From Hoplostethus atlanticus (lineage: Eukaryota; Chordata; Actinopteri; Trachichthyiformes; Trachichthyidae), in the NCBI GenBank assembly GCA_034670405.1, contig JAXDDX010000015.1, positions 4,122,001 through 4,186,000 of the forward strand: a stretch of DNA of 64,000 bases. Reading direction: 5' to 3'. Position numbers and translations under genes: made by a program. A model generated the notes under the pieces. That model was not told the origin of the DNA. It ran no database searches and was given only the letters and a program-made list of their open reading frames with translations. Below, piece by piece: positions 32,734 through 44,403 of this stretch (position 1 is the stretch's first letter; each line of letters begins with the position of its first letter).

Positions 32734-33835
32734 AAACCATATATGCATAAAAAGTCATTCCAGAAACGACTGATTTTTGCATGGGAATGCAAGTTTGGAA
32801 AAGTGATCTGTGACAACCAAAACATTCACACACTTCTTGTCAGTCTGCTCAGCAGTCCAAAAGTCGATACAAACTAGTTCCATCGGTTCGGAGGTGCAAA
32901 TGCTTTCCAGAGGAGCACGGTCATTAGGCTCCGGGGTCTTCCCAACGACACAGCGAAAGCAGTTCCTCACATTGATGATGTCACGTTCCATCCCTATCCA
33001 AAAGAACCTCTGCCTGGCGAGTGAAAGTGTGCGAGCCTGCCCCTGATGACCAGCTGAGTCATGGAGGCCATGGAGGACTTGGGCCTTCAGGGAGTCTGGG
33101 ACAATGAACTGGTGAATTGTCATGTTCATTTGTCTGTCTTTCTTTACCTTGTACAACATGCCGTGCTTGATGGAGAGCCTCGGCCAGTGTCTCAACAGCT
33201 TCATTACGCCACGAGACTCACGTTCACGCCTAGTTGGCCTCCTGTGACGCTGGATGTAAAAGGAAACTCTGCCCAAGATGTCATCCTGCTCCTGCAGATT
33301 AACCAGTTCACTCTTTGGTAGAGAGGCAGTCTGGTCGACACCGGCAAGCGGCAAGCGGCAAGCTGTGGAATAATTGGTCCCGTGCCTCTCACTTGGCTGA
33401 CACCTCCAGAGCCGTGTGCATCTAACACAGCCAAGACGTCCTGTGAAGAGAGGGAGCCCCGAGGAGGAGGCGGGGGAACAGCTTCCTCCTCGGACTGATC
33501 AACGACCAACTGGCAGTTAGTAGTACATCTAAATGCATCTTGTACTGTCCTATCCACCATTCCACTTACTTGGTTCAGTAACGAGGCATAAGGTTCAGTT
33601 ACAAGACGGTGGCCCATGCATGACTGGACAAATGGCTCTCTACTTAGTGCATCGGCAATCACATTCTTCGTGCCAGGGACATAGTTCAGATCAAAACTGT
33701 ATGCTGCGAGCTTCGAAACCCATCTCAATTCACATGCATCTAACCTAGGCTTAGTCAAGATGTATATCAATGGATTATTATCTGTCCAGACTGTAAAACT
33801 TCGCCCTTTCAGCCAATGACTAAACTTGTCACAGA
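32734..33835 (-). pseudogene. Gypsy RNase H and integrase N-terminal half
   Basis: The RNase H end reads SFTVWTDNNPLIYIL and VPGTKNVIADALSREP (33830-33600). It is followed by a linker and the integrase HHCC zinc domain (LHGLHDSAGHQGQARTL with NCFRCVVGK) and core start MELVCIDFWTAEQ with VTDHFSKLAF, with the first two catalytic aspartates. A frame change lies near 33350-33200 (two overlapping frames). Confidence 0.82.
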
Positions 33836-34416
33836 TGTCGTGGCAATTTAAAGTCAATTGCACTTTGTCTAGTTGGTGAGAACAGCTCAATAAAGCTATA
33901 ACACAATATATGTCTCAGAGGCCTTTAATGCTTGCAAGCAGGCACAATACCTTTCGCAACCAAGAGGGTTGATCCGGGTAGAGAGCAAGAGCAGGTTACA
34001 TCAGTCAAGCTTTATATACCTTTTCTAATATGCTGAGTCATGCTAAGCCACATGACTAAAACTATCTCTTTCACAGTTCAAGGCAGTTTAATGAAGACAA
34101 AGTAATCATACAGTGCACAGACACCTGGCAGAAAAGAAGTACTTTCTATCCTAGTTAGAACATCCTGCTCTAACTCCCTACGACTCGTCCTGCGCTCCCA
34201 GGAACTGCTTGTGTCCTTGGCATTTCCAACAAAACTGTCTTTCATAACAATGCAACAGTTGTAATAAACTTCCAGCTAATAATCATGAGAAGAGGAAACA
34301 TATACTTCCCTCAGCTCAGTTTTCTACTGGCCGTGACTATACTTATGCATATATTTTATTGCAGTTTATACTTCAAGCATATTATAAGCACACTTACATT
34401 ATTGTTTTCCATAACA
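33836..34416 (-). repeat. ERV 3' LTR (left end on plus strand)
   Basis: 581 bp. On the plus strand it reads TGTCGTGGC through CCATAACA. It is nearly identical to 41173-41758. Confidence 0.93.
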
Positions 34417-34427
34417 CTCCCCCCTTT
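34417..34427 (-). promoter_or_regulatory. ERV polypurine tract
   Basis: The minus strand reads AAAGGGGGGAG directly before the 3' LTR. This is the expected plus-strand DNA priming site. Confidence 0.88.
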
Positions 34428-34551
34428 GATCATATAAATGATCACATAGAGAAATAATGATGTAAGTCCTGTCATGCCCCACATATGTTAATCAATCCCT
34501 CAGTTATGTTGATTAATCTCATTAAACATTAGAATCATCAGTTAGAACAGT

Positions 34552-35557
34552 CTAATCAGTGTAACTGTCTGTTAAGGCAGCTAACATTTTCAAATTCTCA
34601 ATTTCATCAGTCAGTTCTTCCTTCGTCAGAGTAATCAAACGGTTGGCTCTCAATTCACTCCTTATACCGGTCAATGCATCTACAGTGCTATTCATAAATT
34701 GCATCATATCATATCCTATAATTTGCAAGTGTTTAGCATTAGCTGTGGCTTGGATACTCAACCCTGATGCAAACACCATTTCTTCCTTTACCAAAAAGTC
34801 TGAACTCAGCAGGAATGTGATCCACAGAGGGAGCATATCGGTCTCCCCAAGAGGCCCATCTCTTGACGCGGCGGTGTCCATTGGCATGAGAGTCCAGGGA
34901 ATAATGTTTTCATTCCTCATTGTGTTAGTAGAGTTATACAAATTCACATCCAGAATCGTGGCCAAGCACTCTGAGGTGCTGTGATTGGTAGCTTTGGGAA
35001 ACAGAAAGGTAGGGGAAGTTGTTGAGTGTGGCATCATTGCACAAACATAACATGGTTTCTTGTCATTCCCAGTTTTCCCAATAGTATGATTCATGAATTG
35101 ATACCACATGTTACTTTCAAACGAGCTGTAGTCTCCTCCGGTCAGCCATATTGAGCTGGCATATGTCTCTTTTCTCACAGAGGTGTGTGTTGTTGTTGGA
35201 GTGGCTGTTATTATAGTCCTGCCGTAGGACTGGTGGTGGTGTATCACTGCTCTTTCCTTGAGTGTTTTTAGGCACATGCTCCAATGACCACAGGAACACA
35301 ATGATGCTGAGTGTGAGCAGGATACATATACTGCCACGCATGCTGCACCCATGTCGCCTGAAGGGGTGCCATGGTCGTGGTCTTTCCATTGTCCGTCCAC
35401 CGCACTCTGAGTAGCTCCTATACCACAGGTTGTCTCTTCTTGTGCCAGGCCGGTAAGACGATGGGTCACTATAAGAACACCTCCCCTTCCATAACCTGGG
35501 CTTTCCCCTGCGGCGGTGAGTACTCCGAGCGAGTTTCAGGCACAATTGTAAATCCAA
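34552..35557 (-). pseudogene. ERV env remnant
   Basis: One frame (35557-35117) has a basic leader and a hydrophobic segment GSICILLTLSIIVFLWSL, like a signal or leader membrane segment. The reading then passes to a second frame (35469-34552) with several N-x-S/T sites and, near its end, an Ala/Leu/Ile heptad-like stretch (about 34690-34600) that could be part of the transmembrane subunit. It stops at 34552 without a membrane anchor, so no complete envelope can be made. Assignment rests on position between integrase and 3' LTR plus these features. Confidence 0.65.
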
Positions 35558-35631
35558 GTTGCTCTCCGATGAGTTGCTGCAGGCACAATTGTATATCCAA
35601 GTTGCTCTCTGGCGAGAGTTGCTGCAGTTTT

Positions 35632-36592
35632 TTAAACCTCAGTGAGAGTTGAAGTCGTCTCTGGCAGGGGCGGTGCCTTCTTACACTGGCTGGCGTGGAT
35701 CCATGTGGTCCTCTCAGCAACCTTCACCGCGGAGTGGGTTGTCAGTAGCACCTGGTATGGTCCTTGCCACCTGGGATGGTTCCACCTCTTCCTCCTGCAG
35801 TCTTTGATCACCACCCAATCTCCTGGTTTGATGGAATGGAGTAGTCCCTCAGCTGGTGTGGGGAGAGCGGCCTTCACCTGTGAATGTATGAGGCTTAACA
35901 CCTTAGAGAGGTTAGTGCAGTAGGCCAACATGCTACTATGAAATTCCTCTGTGTCTAGTGCTTTTGGCCCTAGTGGAGAACTGAGCCCAGTCTCCATTGG
36001 TCTGCCTGTGATTATCTCAAAGGGAGATAACCCTGTCTGAGAGTTGACACGCCCCCTCATGCTCATGAGTACAATAGGAAGTGATCTTACCCAGATCAAA
36101 CCTGTTTCTACACAGACTTTTGTCAATTTGTTTTTTAGAGTCCCATTTGCTCTTTCTACTGCACCTCCACTTTGTGGGTGGTATGCACAGTGTGTTCTCA
36201 AATCTATTCCAAAGAACAATGACAGTTGTGTGATTATATTATTTACAAAATGACTGCCATTGTCACTTGAGAGTTTCTTTGGTATTCCCCATCTGGGAAT
36301 AATCTCTCACCAATGCTTTTGCCACAGCCGCAGCATCTGCTTTTCCTGTGGGAAAAACTTCAATCCATTTAGAAAACATATCAATTATGACCAGACAGTA
36401 CTTTTCCCCTTCACATAGGCTTAGCTCAATGAAATCCATCATTAGATGATCAAATGGTTGATCTGGTGTTGGGTGGCTAGACTGCTGTGTCTGTTGCCCT
36501 CTGCCAACATTGTTTTTGGCACAAATTACACATTTTGAACAACATTTTTGTGAATAATTTGAGAAGCCTTGTGTATACCACTGTCTGTTCAT
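35632..36592 (-). pseudogene. ERV integrase, split
   Basis: Frame 1 (36592-36263) includes the end of the zinc domain (CSKCVICAKNN), FDHLMMDFIELS and CLVIIDMFSKWIEVFP, with the first two catalytic Asp residues. Frame 2 (36219-35632) has [17 protein letters not shown] with the catalytic Glu, [10 protein letters not shown] and the SH3-like end [18 protein letters not shown]. The frame breaks between them at about 36240. Confidence 0.83.
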
Positions 36593-36595
36593 AGC

Positions 36596-37917
36596 TTACA
36601 CCATCCCCCCTTTTGACACATGATCCTTTCCATGTGTCAACACTGCATAAAAATTAAATAAACATTTAGGGAGACACGGGTTCCCATTTGGACCAATCCA
36701 AACATTATCAACATATTTACAGTTATTTGTCTTCCACCCCTTTTTCTCTTGAGGCGGAGCTCTCTTCTGGGCTTCAACCAGTTCTGCAAAGGAGACAGTT
36801 GGGGTTAGATCTTGTTTTTGCATGAGTTGCAGGCAACACTGGCCAGATTGTGCAGTATGCTTTGCCGCAGCATCCGCTCTGGCGTTGCCTCGTGACACTT
36901 CATCTGTTCCACCTGTATGAGCAACACATTTGCAAACAGCAATTTCTGTGGGGAGAAGAATAGCATCCAAAAGATTGTTAATTAGTTATGAATGCATTAT
37001 GTTTTTTCCTGTCGATGTCAAAAAACCTCTCATTTTCCACAATGTACCAAAATCATGCACCACGCCAAAAGCATATCTACTGTCTGTGTAGATAGTCACT
37101 GATTTTCCCTCTGCTAATATACAAGCTCTTGTTAGAGCAAATAATTCAACAGCCTGTGCTGACAGGTGACCTGGTAGTTTTTCTGATTCAATGACGCCGT
37201 GGTTGCTGACTACAGCATAGGCTACCCATGGCTCACCTGTTTTTGGATTTCTCTGAGCTGATCCATCTACAAACCAAATATGGTCAGCATTTGACAGCGG
37301 TGTATCTTTTAGGTCTAGGCATGGTGACGTGGTTTCAGCAATTTCAGCCAAACAATCATGTGGTTCTCCATCTTCCTCTGTTGGCAAAAGAGTTGCAGGG
37401 TTAAGAACAGTACATCTTTCGAGTGTGACATTAGGCATAGAGAGTAGTACATTCATGTAATTCAAATTGCGTGATATTGTCAAATGATTAGAACTAACAC
37501 TTTCAGTGGGCTGAAACCTACAATTGGTCTTGATGCCAATACAGCAGCTGCAGCCGCAGCTACTGCTTTCAAACAGTGGGGCAGTCCTCTCGCTACTGCA
37601 TCTAATCTTTGGGAGAAATATGCTACAGGTTTCAATTTACCTCCATGCTCTTGTAGCAACACTGATGACATAAATCCCTCCTTTTCACATACCATTTGGG
37701 TGAATTGTTTGTCTGGATTAGGTAAACCTAATGTGGGGGTGGAAGTCAGAATCTTCTTTAACTCCTCAAAACTAGTCATTGCTTCTTCAGTCCACGTGAC
37801 GCAGTCAGTCGGTGCTAAACCATGGTTATGAGCTATGTCCTGCAGGGGTTGTGCCAATTGTGCATATCCAGAGATCCACTGTCTACAGTAGCCTGTCATG
37901 CCAAGGAAAGCCATCAC
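36596..37917 (-). pseudogene. ERV RT connection and RNase H
   Basis: 37917-37480 is the RT connection (FLGMTGYCRQWISGYAQLA, then LGLPNPDKQF). 37483-36986 is RNase H (HIWFVDGSAQRNPKTG, QAVELFALTRAC, YTDSRYAFGVVHDFG). 36970-36596 holds the final RNase H motif (SRGNARADAAAKHTA) and a linker. Frames change at about 37480 and 36980. Confidence 0.83.
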
Positions 37918-37973
37918 TTGTTTTTTTGTTTGTGGCTTTGGTATTCTTTGGATTGCCGTTATTCTGTCTTCAT

Positions 37974-38450
37974 TCAGCTTTTTTCCATTATTTGATATAA
38001 TGTGGCTTGGAATTTAACTTCCGCTAAGGCCAGCTGCACTTTTTCAGGTGACACTTTATTACCTGTTGCAGCTAGAAATTTCAATAGTACCACTGTGTCG
38101 TTTTCACAGGCTTCTTTTGTTGGTGAGCAAATCAACAGATCATCCACATATTGTATCAGAGTGCTTCCATGTTCAAATTTCAGATTTTCCAAACAATCTC
38201 CTAATGCTGCAGCATAGACTGTTGGTGATTCTGCATAACCTTGTGGCATTCTGGTCCATGTATATGATTTACCATTAAATTTGAACGCAAACCAGAATTG
38301 TGATTCTTGTGCCACTGGAATACTAAAGAATGCATTCGCTAGGTCGACCACACTAAAACATTTACTTTCTGGGGGCACCTGTCCCAGCAGTGTGTATGGA
38401 TCCGCTACAATTGGAGCTACACATGAGTTAGATACACTGCCCCTCTTATG

Positions 38451-38481
<31 letters not shown>

Positions 38482-38900
38482 ACATACAGGTAGCGACTAC
38501 ACATCATTTACATTTACATATTTTCCACATATTTATCCTATTGTAAATAGTGTTGCTTCTTATTGTAAATATTGTGCTGCTTTTTATTGTAAATACTGTG
38601 ACTGTGTTGTTGTTCTTTCGCACAGTCCCATAAAGCATTGCCACTTCTCATTTCACTATACATCCTGTATGTGTATGTGACAAATAAAGTTCTGGAATCT
38701 GGAATCTGCAATCTGTGATGTACTGCTCCGTTTACCCTTTTCAAATCTTGGACAAATCTCCAAACATCTGTCTTGCCCTCAACTGGTGTGGAACAAGGTG
38801 AATCTGGGAATGGCATAATTATTCCTTCTTTCACAGTGCTTCTAAAACTGGTGTGATTCCCTCTATCGCTTCAGGTTTGAGTGGATAATGTGGTTGGCAA
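37974..38900 (-). pseudogene. ERV reverse transcriptase, interrupted
   Basis: The upstream part (about 38900-38716) has KEGIIMPFPDSPCSTPV and WRFVQDLKRVNGAVHH. A foreign insert of about 260 bp follows. RT then resumes (about 38440-37974) with CFSVVDLANAFFSIPVAQ, RMPQGYAESPTVYA and the active-site IQYVDDLLICS. The two parts read across the insert in a matching domain context. No protease motif was recognised upstream. Confidence 0.85.
38447..38716 (+). mobile_element. LINE-tail-like insertion with CA microsatellite inside ERV RT
   Basis: About 270 bp with a CA tract (38450-38477), then text ending GTGTATGTGACAAATAAAG and GGAATCT repeats at 38685-38715. This matches the 3' end style of fish non-LTR elements. 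It splits the ERV RT and is therefore the youngest layer of the nest. Confidence 0.65.
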
Positions 38901-39586
38901 GGTCTGTGTGTGGACTTGGGTGTCACTACCAGTAAATGTACAGTATGGTTTCCTGTGAGTACACATTGCCATGATACACAAAATGTTTTTTAAACAGGGT
39001 GAGTATAGCACTCCTTTTCCCTGTTCTCTTCTCGCTTCCCAATCTGTTGCAGCGTTACACTGTGACACCCAGGGTCCTACCTCCTGCCATGTTCGACATG
39101 CAGAGACTTTGCCAACGAAACATGGGGAGCGGAGCCCCGCACAGAGTCAAATTTCTCAATTTCAGGACCACATTTCACAGACATTGCGCAAAAATCATTG
39201 CTCCAATAAACACTCAAACCAGTCAGCAGCCCTGATGTACTACCTACTTTAAACCATTGTTTTTCAAAATCCTCACACGTCTCTCACAACATAAGCAGTA
39301 CAGTGCAATTCTTCAATTGGCATTAAAATCCACATTGTTCTTCTTTTTTATTTTTATTTTTTATTTGTATTGCTCAGTTAGAAACTTTATCCATCACTAC
39401 TCATTACACACTAACATGCTTTTCACTATTTCTAACAACTTTTTTATGCCATCATTGCTGCATTCTAGGCACACATCAAACCTCTAGCCAATACATTTAC
39501 AGGACACACATTTGAAAGCGGAAATTAATGTGACCTTTAGATTTGTACTTATCTGTTGCCGTGACCCTTCCTGTCTCCGCAAACCG
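38901..39586. other. ERV gag-pol spacer, no domain recognised
   Basis: Minus-strand frames are short. The protease should lie here, but I see no D-T/S-G motif. The stretch just before RT (39068-38871) is the RT N-terminal leader region by position. T-rich, AT-rich filler at 39330-39480. Confidence 0.5.
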
Positions 39587-40430
39587 TCAGTCCTCCTCCT
39601 CGTCTCGCCTCCGTCCCTGCTGAGCCCCCCCCCCCCCCGGCTGGAAAACGGAAAAGTCTTTTCTCTTGTATGGCTCTTCTTCCTCGTCTTTGTGGGGGCA
39701 CATCACGTGCCCAGTGATCTTTCTTGCCACAGATAAAACATCCACTGTCGATAAAACATCCATTGTTGATAAAACATCCATTGTCTATACCTCTGCCCGC
39801 GGCCTCTTCCTCTGCTTGGAGCTCTGCCTCCCCCCCCTTACTCCTCGTCCTCCCCTTTGGTAGCCTCTGTCTCCGCCTGTCTGCTGGCCATCACTGGCTG
39901 CATTTCGTCCTAGAGGAGACTGTTGACCCCATGATATTGAATAGGGGTTCCAGATCTGTCAGGGAGGGGTAGATGGCAGGGATGGCAGGGATGGCAGAGG
40001 CCGTCCGTTGTGGGTTGTAGATAGAAAATGTCTTCTGCTGTCTTGGCTGCTCCTGTTGTTGTTGTAGCTGCTGCTGCTGCTGTAGCCCTGCAGCGTGGTA
40101 TGGTGGTGGATTTCTATCCAATGGTGGGTCATCAGACAGGGGTGGAGGTGCGTTCGGCGGAGGACGACGTCCGGGAGGACAGTCCAGGTCAGGATCTACC
40201 TTAAAGGATTAGACTTGGGCACACTGGTTAGATTGTTTCCCTCCCTGTCCTTTCTGGCCTTTGTTTCTGTCTTCTTTTTTTTTTTTTCTCAAATTCCTCT
40301 AATCTTTTCAACTTTTTCAATTCACTTTCCTTAAAACTACAATTCTCAGGGAATCCCAGTTCACACCATAATTTCAATTGTGCACAAACCCAGTCATCCG
40401 CGTCATGTTTACCACACATTACCTTTGCAC
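39587..40430 (-). pseudogene. ERV gag remnant: matrix, PPPY domain, zinc knuckle, capsid missing
   Basis: 40419-40228 is a matrix-like segment (WVCAQLKLWCELGFPENCSF). 40121-39891 starts MDRNPPPYHAAG, with the late-domain motif PPPY and a Gln-rich stretch. Near 39780-39700 a nucleocapsid knuckle reads CFICGKKDHWARDV, with the last zinc-binding Cys replaced by Val. An 18-bp repeat sits just before it. Only about 100 bp lie between the PPPY segment and the knuckle, so nearly the whole capsid has been lost. Frames change between the parts. Confidence 0.72.
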
Positions 40431-41151
40431 ACCTGACCTCTCTGGTGTCTGGTCTTTAGGCTTGCTTTTGTTTTGTCCCTTTTTTTTTTTTTTTTTTTAA
40501 AAGGTACTTCTAAAGTTTTTATCATTAATTCTCAATCAATTTGAGAATCTCAAGTCAATTATTTATTATTCAACAATCCAGTCACTCCCCTTCTTTTTTT
40601 TTTTTTTTTGTTGAATTCAAATCATCCAAAATAATGAAATTATCTTATGTTGATTTTATTTTATTTTATTTTTTTATATATATATATATATTGAATTCAA
40701 ATGTAGGCGTTTAATCTAATTACCAATGCATTCAAAGTGAGGACCCAGTCCTCCTGTGACCCTGTCACTTTTTAGTTCACGTAGAGACCCTCTCTCTCTA
40801 GGTTAAGAACTGCATTATGTAGAGACCCTCTCTCTCTACAGTAGAGACCCTCTCTCTCTACTAAAGTGCCATAAACCTCATCGTTTTGGCAGGAGTTAAG
40901 TAGACCCGTCGGCCGTCAAACCTTTAACTCTTCTAAGTGGGACTCAGCTCCCTTTTAATACAAATATTGTGGTCTCACCTGATTCTTTTTCTTTGGGATA
41001 CCATATTGAGAAGTCCAAGATCTGCCCGTTCAGGCGCTTCTCACCCCGGTGCGTCGGCTACGATCTCCACCTGGGGGTCAGCTCAGGAACCCAGTCCCTG
41101 CCGTGCACGGTTGACCTGTCAGCGACATCTCAAGGAAAACTCAAGTTAGAT
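40431..41151. other. ERV 5' leader
   Basis: Untranslated leader between the primer site and gag. It has poly-T/TA runs (40480-40690 on plus) and a GAGACCCTCTCTCTCTA repeat, three copies near 40790-40860. No ORF. Confidence 0.6.
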
Positions 41152-41169
41152 ATCCCGGACGAGCCCCCA
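41152..41169 (-). promoter_or_regulatory. ERV primer-binding site for tRNA-Pro
   Basis: The minus strand reads TGGGGGCTCGTCCGGGAT, the 18-base complement of the tRNA-Pro 3' end, three bases after the 5' LTR. tRNA-Pro priming is classic for gammaretroviruses. Confidence 0.93.
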
Positions 41170-41172
41170 AAC

Positions 41173-41758
41173 TGTCGTGGCAATTTAAAGTCAATTGCAC
41201 TTTGTCTAGTTGGTGAGAACAGCTCAATAAAGCTATAACACAATATATGTCTCAGAGGCCTTTAATGCTTGCAAGCAGGCACAATACCTTTCGCAACCAA
41301 TAGGGTTGATCCGGGTAGAGAGCAAGAGCAGGTTACATCAGTCAAGCTTTATATACCTTTTCTAATATGCTGAGTCATGCTAAGCCACATGACTAAAACT
41401 ATCTCTTTCACAGTTCAAGGCAGTTTAATGAAGACAAAGTAATCATACAGTGCACAGACACCTGGCAGAAAAGAAGTACTTTCTATCCTAGTTAGAACAT
41501 CCTGCTCTAACTCCCTACGACTCGTCCTGCGCTCCCAGGAATTGCTTGTGTCCTTGGCATTTCCAGCAAAACCGTCTTTCATAACAATGCAACAGTTGTA
41601 ATAAACTTCCAGCTAATAATCATGAGAAAAGAGGAAACATATACTTCCCTCAGCTCAGTAGTTTTCTACTGGCCATGACTATACTTATGCATATATTTTA
41701 TTGCAGTTTATACTTCAAGCATATTATAAGCACACTTACATTATTGTTTTCCATAACA
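41173..41758 (-). repeat. ERV 5' LTR (right end on plus strand)
   Basis: 586 bp, same ends as the 3' LTR. It carries a 2-bp and a 3-bp insertion relative to the left copy, plus about five substitutions. Confidence 0.93.
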
Positions 41759-43530
41759 CAGACCGCCCATTTAAGAGCGAGAAACTCCAGCCGATGTGCC
41801 AGATAGTTCAGCTGGGAGTGTGAAAGTGTCTTGCTGGCAAATGCCACTGGCCTGGCAATCCTTCCACCAGGAGGCAACTGTTAGAGGACAGCTCCTAGGC
41901 CATCAAACGAGGCATCAACTGCGAGGATGAACGGTGCATTAAAATCTGTATGGGCTAATGTGACACTGTGCACAAACTCATGTTTCAAAGTTCTGAATGC
42001 TTCTCTGCACTCATCAGTCCAGTCAGTTGGAGACAGTCTCATATGGCCCTTTTTGAATTTTGGTTTATGGCCTCTCCCTCTTTTGTGTGGTGCGGTAGGC
42101 TCAGCAACAAGGTTGAACAGTGGCTTAGCTTTAGCAGAACATCCCTCAATCAAATGATGGTAGTAAAGAACTAGTCCTAAGAAAGATCTGATTTTCTTAG
42201 CACATGGTGTTTCCCCATCAGACTCCATCAGGTCAGCTTCCTGCACATCATTTATAGCCTGCACCTTACTTGGGTCTGTCCTAACACCATCTTCACATAT
42301 GATGTGACCCAGAAACTTTACAGACCAGCGAAGAAAGTGGCACTTCTTGGGCGAGAGCTTCAAGTTATTGGCAGCAAGGCGTGAGAAAACCATCTGCAGA
42401 TGCTCCAGTGCAACCTATTCAGACGGGGCATAGACCATAAGGTCATCCAGATAGCACAACAAGCTTGTGAAGTTCTGATCGCCAAAGATGGACATCATCA
42501 TGCGCATAAAAGTGGCAGGACTGTTTGTCAGGCCCTGGGGCATCCTGTTATATTCATGGAGACCGAATGGGGAGGAGAATGCAGAGTATTTTTTGTCGTC
42601 ATCGTGCAGTCTAACATTATAAAACCCTGATGTGAGGTCCATTGTGGAGAAGGACACATTGCCACCAAGTGCAGCAAGGGCATCTGTCTGATGAGGCAAC
42701 GGATGTGCATCTTTCACCGTTCTCAAGTTCAACCATCTGAAGTCATTGCAGATGCGAAGATCACCATTCGGCTTGACAACCAGGACGAGGGGAGATGCAT
42801 ACTCGCTCTGAGATTTACGAATTATCCCCAATTCCTCCATCTCATTCAGAGCAGTCCGAAGCTTGTCATAATGGCATGGTGGGACCCGCCTGTATGGAAG
42901 TCTGAAGGGCTTGTCATCCATTAAACGGATTCTGTGGACAAAATCTTTCACCTCACCACAGTCCATTTTGTGCCTCGAAAAGATGGATTCATACTGCTCA
43001 ATGATCTGTAGCAGTTTATCTTTCCACTCAAGGGAAACTTCACAAGATGAGAGGTCCAAATCCTGCAGGCCCATGTCACTCAAGATGCGTGATATCTCTT
43101 CTTCTGATCGTGGTGCAGGTGATGAGCCCTGCATGTGTTGTGTGCTGGATTGGATGCGATCCGGTTCAGGTAAGTCCTGCACAGAAAGACAGGGGGACAC
43201 ATCTGCAACCTTTGCATTCCTTTTAAGGGTGATTGGTTTTTCAGTGGGATTTACTATTTTGACCGGGACCCAGCCATCACCCCATAAGGGAGTGACAACT
43301 CTCCCCACCAGAATTTGTGCAGGTCTGGTCTTGGACTGGGTGGGTTTGATGATGACCGTCCTGCCCACCGCAGAGACGTCAGATGCAGGCAGTTTAGCCC
43401 ACACCACACCAAATGGTCAGACATGGGCTGCAGAGTGACACATCTTTTGACTGCCGATTCTGTTTGGCATTGTTCCGCCTCCCCATTCATCTGAGTAAGA
43501 CAGCAGAGACACTAAATGGGGCAAATTATC
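41759..43530 (-). pseudogene. Gypsy reverse transcriptase and RNase H start
   Basis: The frame reads VWAKLPASDVSAVGRTVI (upstream tether), HRIRLMDDKPFRLPYRRVPP, LVLVVKPNGDLRICNDFRWLN, FSTMDLTSGFYNVRL, MPQGLTNSPATFMRMM and the active site CYLDDLMVYAPS. An in-frame TAG follows at 42413. The frame then continues through FLGHIICEDGVRTDPSKV to RNase H start FILAVDASFDGLGAVL (41881) and runs on to the ERV target site. It is intact apart from the TAG. Confidence 0.87.
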
Positions 43531-43566
43531 ATTCTGAACACTATTCACTGGAGGCGCAATGTTTTG

Positions 43567-43930
43567 ACCACTAACAGTCTCTTTCATCTAAGAAATGAGC
43601 CACTCAATGGCATTGCTGCCGAGAATCATATCATCAGTTTGGCACAACTAGAACGGGAATTATCACCTTATAGCCATAAACAGATGCATTGAGGTCATAC
43701 ATGGCAGAAGGTGTAACAAGGTGACCCCCACAACCAACAATGACAAAATCCTCAGCTGATTTCTTTTCAATGTTAGGGATAGACTGTGAAAGTTTTGTGT
43801 CAGCTGTCTCACTTATAGTGCATGCCATAGATCGACTGTCCACTAATGCTCTGAGAACTTGCCCACTATCAGTAGTCACATCTGTGTAGAATAGGCTATC
43901 AGTCTTTGAGTCTTTGCAGCCCTTGCACAA
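43567..43930 (-). pseudogene. Gypsy protease, catalytic motif altered
   Basis: The frame has VLRALVDSRSMACTIS where retroviral-type proteases have D-S-G-S/T. Further on come VIVGCGGHLV, VYGYKVIIPVLVV and, in a neighbouring frame, DDMILGSNAIEWLIS (43630-43574), the usual protease end. The Gly-to-Arg change in the active-site triplet and a frame change make it inactive. An in-frame TAG follows ISD-terminal text near 43588. Confidence 0.75.
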
Positions 43931-44183
43931 TCAGTGTTTTTTGTGACGGCACCATACTGCTGTAGGTGTGATACAATGTTTCACAATCATCGATGTCTGT
44001 CAAATCCAAGGTGGGAGGCTCACTCACTTGATCTGCGCTGTCCTCCCCTGCACGCAGATCGCTCATTTTCCCTGCTGACCATGGAGAGGAGGACGTCTCC
44101 CCTCTGGGCACTTGCGTCTCGAATGGCCAGGTGAGTGACACAGGAAACACAGCCTGTTTTCTCGACAGTGCGTGAGGGCAGAG
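43899..44183 (-). pseudogene. Gypsy gag 3' end with possible zinc knuckle
   Basis: The minus-strand reading near 44183-44150 has Cys-rich text (C-x2-C-x2-C then H) just before FPVSLTWPFETQVPRGE. It continues with an acidic segment (DLTDIDDCETLYHTY) to 43899. Joins gag across two inserts. Confidence 0.55.
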
Positions 44184-44403
44184 TTTACATACACTGTCAG
44201 AAAAAAAGGGTTCATTAGGGTTCTATATAAAACATCAAGGTTCTATATAGAACCCTAAGGTTCTATATCCTCTACCAAAGAACCATTTGTCTAAAAAGGT
44301 TCTATAAAAATTCAGTAAAACAACAAAGAACCTTTTTTTAAAAAAACCACAAACCACAAACTTGCGGTCTTTTGACTGTGAACGCGAGCCACTGTCTTCA
44401 CAG

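Larger units (their letters stand above)
33832..41762 (-). mobile_element. Gammaretrovirus-like endogenous provirus, full-length structure, defective
   Basis: The provirus proper is 33836-41758 (7923 bp) on the minus strand, flanked by the 4-bp duplication CAGA (33832-33835 and 41759-41762). LTRs of 581 and 586 bp differ by about five substitutions and two small indels, implying a fairly young insertion. The primer site matches tRNA-Pro and the polypurine tract is intact. Remains of gag, pol and env are present in order. Defects: most of the capsid region is absent, the last zinc-knuckle Cys is lost, RT is interrupted by an insert, pol has several frame changes, and env is frameshifted and lacks its membrane anchor. 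It sits in the Gypsy RT/RNase H region. A 4-bp TSD and Pro primer are typical of class I ERVs. Confidence 0.9.

Noticed and set aside
34552-35469. Intact ERV envelope gene
   Set aside because: The leader is in another frame and the frame ends without a membrane anchor, so it is a remnant only.
44239-44254. GGTTCTATATAGAACC as a transcription terminator or RNA hairpin
   Set aside because: It recurs at both element ends and has no T-run; a transposon subterminal repeat explains it better.
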